Assembly (NCBI GenBank): GCA_963514535.1
Contig: CAUPUB010000096.1
Span: 1-8,888, forward strand
Source of the DNA: CAJPSE01 sp963514535
Lineage (GTDB): Bacteria; Synergistota; Synergistia; Synergistales; Aminobacteriaceae
Length of the DNA: 8,888 nt
Direction of reading: 5' to 3'
Under the pieces are notes generated by a model. That model did no database searches. It saw only the letters and a list, made by a program, of their open reading frames with translations, and was not told where the DNA came from. The translations under genes were made by a program, and so were the position numbers. Positions 5,921-8,888 of this stretch are shown here, in pieces (position 1 is the first letter of the stretch; every line of letters starts with the position of its first letter).

Positions 5921-6667
5921 TTCCCGCACCGGGGCCGACCACATGCTCTCGCCCTCCCACGGGCGCTGCATGTACCGGACCATCGGCCAGATTGGGATGG
6001 AATCCACCCCCAACAGTCGCTCCACCTCGCCGCAGAGCTCCTCCAGAACCGTCGCGTAGAGCACGGGAAGATCCAGCCTCCGCCCCGCTTCCAGAACGAC
6101 ACGGATACCCTCCGCAACGTCCGGGGCGACCGTCGTCTCCATCAGATGGCAGTTCGCGATCAAAGCCCCCACCTCGAGCCCACAGAGCATCTCCATCTTA
6201 GCCCTCATCTTCGCGATGGCCTCCGGACTGCCCGTCGTGGGCCGAAAGGCGTTGGCGACCAGGAGCAGCCTGTACCCCGCCGCCTCCAGGTCGGGCGCGA
6301 ACTGCGTCAGGGCCCGGACCCCCACGGCGTCGCCGCCAATATCCAGGATCAACCGCGCGTTCTCGTCCACGATGGCCCGTGAGATGGCCGGGTTGACGAT
6401 GGACATGTCTGACCACTTGGCCGCCTCCGGGGGAGTGAGCACGGTGAACCCCTCCCGCTCCAGCTGGTCCGCCACCTGACGAATGCAGAAGTAGGGATTG
6501 ATAATGTCCGCGTCGGCAATCGTGACACACTCCCCCCGCTCCTTGAGTCCCCGCGCCAGGTTCAGGACAAACTCCGTCTTTCCCGACCCCAGGGCCCCGG
6601 TGACGGCCACGACCCGGGGCCATTCGTAGAGCCCCGCCATCTCCGCGGGCGTCCGCCCTTCCGTCAC
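5909..6667 (-). CDS. P-loop NTPase (SIMIBI type) of the 2-oxoacid oxidoreductase cluster
   Basis: The 252-residue protein has a Walker A loop GALGSGKT (residues 24-31), a conserved IADADIINPYF element (50-60) like the second-strand motif of MinD/CobQ-type NTPases, and a Walker B/switch region LILDIGGDAVG (107-116). Later strands are LLLVANAFRPTTGS and GALIANCHLMETT. The C-terminal VRYMQRPWE resembles the YMRPPW ending of ATP-binding proteins often encoded beside kor/vor genes in anaerobic bacteria. A role in assembling or activating the oxidoreductase, such as Fe-S delivery, would fit but is inference. No membrane segment or signal peptide is visible. The GTG at 6667 was chosen because GAGGAGGGGG precedes it by about seven bases and it overlaps the fmt stop as GTGA. 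An ATG ten codons further in is the alternative. Confidence 0.85.
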   Translation of the reverse strand: MTEGRTPAEMAGLYEWPRVVAVTGALGSGKTEFVLNLARGLKERGECVTIADADIINPYFCIRQVADQLEREGFTVLTPPEAAKWSDMSIVNPAISRAIVDENARLILDIGGDAVGVRALTQFAPDLEAAGYRLLLVANAFRPTTGSPEAIAKMRAKMEMLCGLEVGALIANCHLMETTVAPDVAEGIRVVLEAGRRLDLPVLYATVLEELCGEVERLLGVDSIPIWPMVRYMQRPWEGESMWSAPVREKGA

Positions 6668-7617
6668 AGCATATCCCCCTCCTCCAGACGCAGGCCGCGC
6701 GCCCATTCGTCCCCTCCGACCCGCCTCTTCCCCTCGGCCTGGACCTCGTCGAGGCGCAGAGCGCCCCCACCACAGCCCACGACCGGAAAGCCATCGGAAA
6801 AACGCAGCACACAACCCACGTCTTTCCCCTCCCCCTCTCCACAGGGCAGGGTCCTCCAGATCTTAAGCCTCGTCCCCCTCACGGCCGCGAAGGCCCCAAA
6901 GGAGGCGTCGAGCGCTCGGACGACGTTGTGGATCCGCAGGGCCTCCCAGTCCCACGACACCCCGCCCTCCGCCTTGCCGATCTTCGGAGCGTAGGTGGCG
7001 GCGCCGTCGTCTTGTTTTTTAAAAAAATGAAACACATTGTTTGGTCTATTTAGTAAATATTGTACACCTTCGAGGGCGATTTGGCTCCCCCTCAAGCTCA
7101 ATTTCTCATAAAGTTCCGAGGCCGTTGCGGTCGGCTCGACGGGGATGGAGACCTGGCGCAGGATCGGGCCGGCATCCATCTCCGGTACGAGGCGAAAGAC
7201 GGTCACCCCCGTCTCCACGTCACCGCTCATCAGGGCCCGCTGGACCGGCGCAGCGCCGCGCCAGCGGGGAAGGAGGGAGGGGTGGATATTGAGGCAGCCC
7301 CAGCGGGGGGCGTCCAGGAACGGTTCCCGGATCAGCTGGGCGAAATCCACGACAAGGATGGCATCAGGGGGGGAGGCGGTGACAGCCTCCAGCAGAGGTC
7401 CGTTTTCAGACAGAGGTCCCGTCCGCTCCAGGGGGAGCCCCAGGGCCAGGGCAACCTCCTCGACACGGGAGACGGTCTCCCTCAGGCCGCGCCCCGCGCG
7501 CGTGGGGTTCCCGGTGATCACGCGCTCGAGGGAGACGCCGGGGGGAAGCGACGCGCTCAGGTGCGTCAGGCACCGGGCCGCGAACGCGCCGCTCCCCATG
7601 AACCAGAGGCGCGTCAT
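6664..7617 (-). CDS. fmt: Methionyl-tRNA formyltransferase
   Basis: The 317-residue enzyme transfers the formyl group of 10-formyltetrahydrofolate to Met-tRNAfMet. The N-terminal Rossmann-like domain has FMGSGAFA (6-13) and TRAGRGLRETVSRV. The catalytic centre is CLNIHPSLLPRWRGAAPVQ (from 108), with Asn110, His112 and the signature SLLPRWRGAAP, plus Asp148 in EMDAGPIL. The C-terminal OB-fold region (TYAPKI onward) binds the tRNA. Length is normal. Its ATG overlaps the def stop as ATGA, giving translational coupling, and its own stop overlaps the NTPase GTG. The longer open frame upstream only crosses def out of frame. Residues about 185-204 are encoded by an A+T-rich patch (7006-7066) with T7 and A6 runs, unlike the rest of this GC-rich gene. 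Confidence 0.96.
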   Translation of the reverse strand: MTRLWFMGSGAFAARCLTHLSASLPPGVSLERVITGNPTRAGRGLRETVSRVEEVALALGLPLERTGPLSENGPLLEAVTASPPDAILVVDFAQLIREPFLDAPRWGCLNIHPSLLPRWRGAAPVQRALMSGDVETGVTVFRLVPEMDAGPILRQVSIPVEPTATASELYEKLSLRGSQIALEGVQYLLNRPNNVFHFFKKQDDGAATYAPKIGKAEGGVSWDWEALRIHNVVRALDASFGAFAAVRGTRLKIWRTLPCGEGEGKDVGCVLRFSDGFPVVGCGGGALRLDEVQAEGKRRVGGDEWARGLRLEEGDML

Positions 7618-8147
7618 CGGGCGGCGGCCGCGCGCTTGCGCATCTTGGTCCGGATCATCCCCCGCTTGATGGGTGAGAGGTAGTCGATGAAGAGCTTGCC
7701 GTCCAGGTGGTCCATCTCGTGCAGGAACGCCCTGGCCAGGAAGTCCTCGACCTCGTAGACGTGGAGCTCGCCCCTCTCGTCGCGTGCCTCGACCCGGATC
7801 CAGGCGGGGCGCTTCACCTCGGCGTAGATGCCCGGGAAGCTCAGGCACCCCTCCTCCCCCGTCTGCTCGCCCCTCTGCTCCAGCGGGCAGGGATTGATCA
7901 GGACGAAAGATTGTCCATCGTACTCCACCAAGGCGATCCTCCGGGACACCCCCACCTGGGGGGCCGCCAACCCGACTCCATTATGCGCCTGCATTGCGGC
8001 GCGCATCCTCTCCACGAAATCGGCCAGCTCCTCGTCGAACTCCTCGACGGGCTCGGCCGGCTTTTTGAGCACCGGATCGGGGAAGCAGCGAACCTCCAGC
8101 TCCACCCCATCCAGTATACCTGAAGCCAATCCCTTGTACTCCGCCAT
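7614..8147 (-). CDS. def: Peptide deformylase
   Basis: The 177-residue metalloenzyme removes the formyl group from nascent proteins. All three family motifs are intact: GVGLAAPQ (57-64), EEGCLSFP (98-105, metal ligand Cys101), and HEMDH (143-147, two His ligands and catalytic Glu). The N-terminus VELEVRCFPDPVLKKPAEPV matches the usual start of the fold, so about 14 residues before it are an extension. The ATG at 8147 is chosen for its GGGGG-containing upstream region. A GTG at codon 15 is the alternative and would give a more typical N-terminus. An ATG 49 codons further upstream adds a low-complexity leader that reads across the likely promoter, so I rejected it. def is the first gene of the operon and immediately precedes fmt, the classic pairing. 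Confidence 0.96.
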   Translation of the reverse strand: MAEYKGLASGILDGVELEVRCFPDPVLKKPAEPVEEFDEELADFVERMRAAMQAHNGVGLAAPQVGVSRRIALVEYDGQSFVLINPCPLEQRGEQTGEEGCLSFPGIYAEVKRPAWIRVEARDERGELHVYEVEDFLARAFLHEMDHLDGKLFIDYLSPIKRGMIRTKMRKRAAAAR

Positions 8148-8234
8148 GTGTACCCCCGAATCTCCACACCGCCCGCGCCGCCCGCGAAAGGGAGGACGGA
8201 AGGACGGTTCTTTTTCTTCTAGTGTCTGATTCCT

Positions 8235-8261
8235 AGTATACCCCGTATCCGCGGGCCCGCG
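8235..8261 (-). promoter_or_regulatory. Probable -10 of the def operon and adjacent 12-bp palindrome
   Basis: On the minus strand TATACT (8240-8235) is a good -10 hexamer 87 bases before the def ATG. No convincing -35 is visible. A perfect palindrome CGCGGGCCCGCG (8250-8261) occupies the spacer, where a regulator could bind. It could also be chance in GC-rich DNA. Confidence 0.4.
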
Positions 8262-8276
8262 CATCCGAAGAAATCT

Positions 8277-8313
8277 GGGAAAACGCTGATTCAATCTTTA
8301 ATCAGCGCTTCCC
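8277..8313. repeat. Small inverted repeat sharing termini with the MITE-like element
   Basis: GGGAAAACGCTGATT (8277-8291) pairs with AATCAGCGCTTCCC (8300-8313) with one indel, around a short loop. The right arm plus TATA (8298-8317) is identical to 8793-8812 at the right end of the larger element. This could be a remnant of such an element deleted down to its ends. It lies just upstream of the def promoter. Confidence 0.65.
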
Positions 8314-8434
8314 TATAGTCCCCTATAATTTTGATGGTAGCGGATAGGCAAATGGTCCGCTTTAAAATATTCCTTCTGCTTATTACTCGTACTTTGCTCT
8401 CGCCTGCCCTTCCTGAGGATTTTGGGCTGTGGTG

Positions 8435-8452
8435 TTCAACTTGACTATCTAG
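8435..8452 (+). pseudogene. Possible IS30-type 3' remnant
   Basis: TTC AAC TTG ACT ATC TAG reads F-N-L-T-I-stop. The two clear IS30 ends here read F-G-L-T-I-stop on the other strand, and 12 of the last 13 bases agree. Upstream (about 8318-8434) the frame has stops and I see no transposase motif. It may be a decayed related element in opposite orientation or a chance match. Confidence 0.25.
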
Positions 8453-8478
8453 GGAAACACTGATTTAATCCACGGAGC

Positions 8479-8526
8479 ACCCCTGATGGAACCCCTGATG
8501 GACCCCCTGATGGACCCCCTGATAAG
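8479..8526 (+). repeat. 12-bp tandem repeat, four units
   Basis: The units are ACCCCTGATGGA, ACCCCTGATGGA, CCCCCTGATGGA and a diverged CCCCCTGATAAG. The period is exactly four codons, and one frame reads TPDG-TPDG-PPDG-PPDK. It sits inside the MITE-like element close to its left end. Confidence 0.85.
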
Positions 8527-8573
8527 GCCCCTAAGTTCAGCTACGCAAATCAAAGATTTGCTGCTTCACTTAT

Positions 8574-8618
8574 AAGCGACCCGCTCAACTCGCTTCCGCT
8601 CGTTGGCGGTCTGCTTAT
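8574..8618. repeat. Imperfect palindromic repeat, copy 2 (REP-like)
   Basis: This is the same element as at 250-293: AAGCGACC at the start, GTCTGCTTAT at the end, with an imperfect hairpin through CAACTCGCTTCCGCTCGTTG. Here it lies within the MITE-like element, showing that it moves or is copied independently of the IS30 gene that carries copy 1. Confidence 0.65.
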
Positions 8619-8796
8619 GTGGTACCCCAGCTTGCCTGTTTCGAGTAAGAAACTTGCCGGGGCCGCCGCTATCAGGATAGCGGCGTGGGGGCTTGGGGGC
8701 GAAGCCCCCATGTTAATTTTTAGGGAAGCGCTGGAGATTTTTGCCTATAGATGTTTTGCATACTTACCTTTGGTAAAATATGCATTTTTGTTTTAA
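8617..8796 (+). other. Short open frame inside the MITE-like element, coding doubtful
   Basis: An ATG at 8617 opens a 59-codon frame ending at TAA 8794-8796. The same frame is open back to 8464 (110 codons) without a usual start. The translation includes hairpin-encoded text (AAAIRIAAWGLGGEAP) and a hydrophobic tail, and no family is recognised. No ribosome-binding site is evident. I think it is probably not a gene. Confidence 0.15.
8665..8709. repeat. Two adjacent hairpins
   Basis: GCCGCTATC/GATAGCGGC (8665-8684) is a perfect 9-bp inverted repeat with a 2-base spacer. GGGGGCTT/AAGCCCCC (8687-8709) is a perfect 8-bp stem with a 7-base loop, followed after a few bases by ATTTTT. The second could act as a weak plus-strand terminator. 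Both lie inside the MITE-like element. Confidence 0.7.
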
Positions 8797-8836
8797 TCAG
8801 CGCTTCCCTATAATAAGTGATAGGATCAATGCCGGG

Positions 8837-8888
8837 CTAGATTGTCAAGCCAAAAGCAACAGGTAAATTGAAAAAGGCCTCATTAGGG
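8837..8888 (-). CDS. IS30-family transposase, C-terminal end (runs off the window)
   Basis: The minus-strand frame reads PNEAFFNLPVAFGLTI-stop, against PKEAFFNLPVAFGLTI-stop in the left copy. Only the last 16 codons are inside the window, so whether this copy is intact is unknown. The element end is at about 8836, by comparison with the left copy. Confidence 0.8.
   Translation of the reverse strand, partial: PNEAFFNLPVAFGLTI

Larger units (their letters stand above)
8450..8810. mobile_element. MITE-like element with terminal inverted repeats
   Basis: The left end TAGGGAAACACTGATTTAA and the right end, read on the other strand as TAGGGAAGCGCTGATTAAA, form inverted repeats of about 19 bp with three mismatches. 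An additional internal copy of the outer part (TAGGGAAGCGCTG, 8721-8733) suggests nested or partial elements. The roughly 360-bp interior has no transposase. It holds a 12-bp tandem repeat, a palindromic repeat and two hairpins. This is the structure of a non-autonomous miniature element. Its parent transposase is not in the window, and no clear target duplication beyond a possible TA is seen. Confidence 0.55.

Noticed and set aside
4898..6382. 494-codon open frame on the plus strand
   Set aside because: It runs antisense across the alpha, ferredoxin and NTPase genes and an intergenic gap. Low-complexity Arg/His/Pro-rich translation without motifs.
7010..7040. Programmed ribosomal frameshift at the T7/A6 run in fmt
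   Set aside because: The runs are not in the phase of a classical -1 slippery heptamer, and the zero frame continues into conserved fmt sequence, so no shift is needed.
8148..8294. 49-residue N-terminal extension of peptide deformylase
   Set aside because: The leader is low-complexity, crosses the likely -10 and the palindrome, and is far from the family's usual N-terminus.
8479..8526. CRISPR array
   Set aside because: The 12-bp units are contiguous with no unique spacers, so this is a simple tandem repeat. No cas genes are present.

Overview
The window comes from a GC-rich bacterial chromosome. Gene content and protein style (a clostridial-type four-subunit 2-oxoacid:ferredoxin oxidoreductase with a partner P-loop NTPase, an HxlR regulator, anaerobe-type enzymes) point to an anaerobic, amino-acid-fermenting lineage. 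Synergistota is my best guess, but that is inference from sequence style and not a database match.

Left edge (1-773): mobile-element debris. It holds a minus-strand C-terminal piece of an IS30-family transposase, interrupted just after its catalytic Glu by a small palindromic repeat. This abuts a plus-strand scrap of an IS5-family transposase. Next (774-2756) an HxlR-family regulator on the minus strand faces, across a shared promoter region, a plus-strand gene that reads as an in-frame fusion: a macrodomain protein-ADP-ribose hydrolase followed by an atypical NAD(P)-binding SDR. A rho-independent terminator ends it. A minus-strand tRNA-Leu follows (2888-2974), with its own promoter and terminator and an unusual AAG anticodon.

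The core (3164-8147) is a tightly packed minus-strand operon. In transcription order it is def, fmt, a P-loop NTPase, a 2x[4Fe-4S] ferredoxin subunit, then the alpha, beta and gamma subunits of the oxidoreductase. def/fmt and fmt/NTPase overlap by 4 bp, and the oxidoreductase genes are 13-18 bp apart with clear Shine-Dalgarno sequences. def and fmt handle the formyl group of initiator Met. The other genes encode an enzyme that oxidises a 2-oxoacid to its acyl-CoA and reduces ferredoxin. A hairpin terminator lies after the gamma gene.

Right edge (8148-8888): about 690 bp without a convincing gene. It carries a probable def promoter, small inverted repeats, a roughly 360-bp MITE-like element with 19-bp terminal inverted repeats (containing a 12-bp tandem repeat, two hairpins and a second copy of the palindromic repeat), a possible IS30-type 3' remnant, and the 3' end of another IS30 element. 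That last end nearly matches the one at the left edge and has the same orientation, so the window's cargo lies between two direct IS30-family ends.
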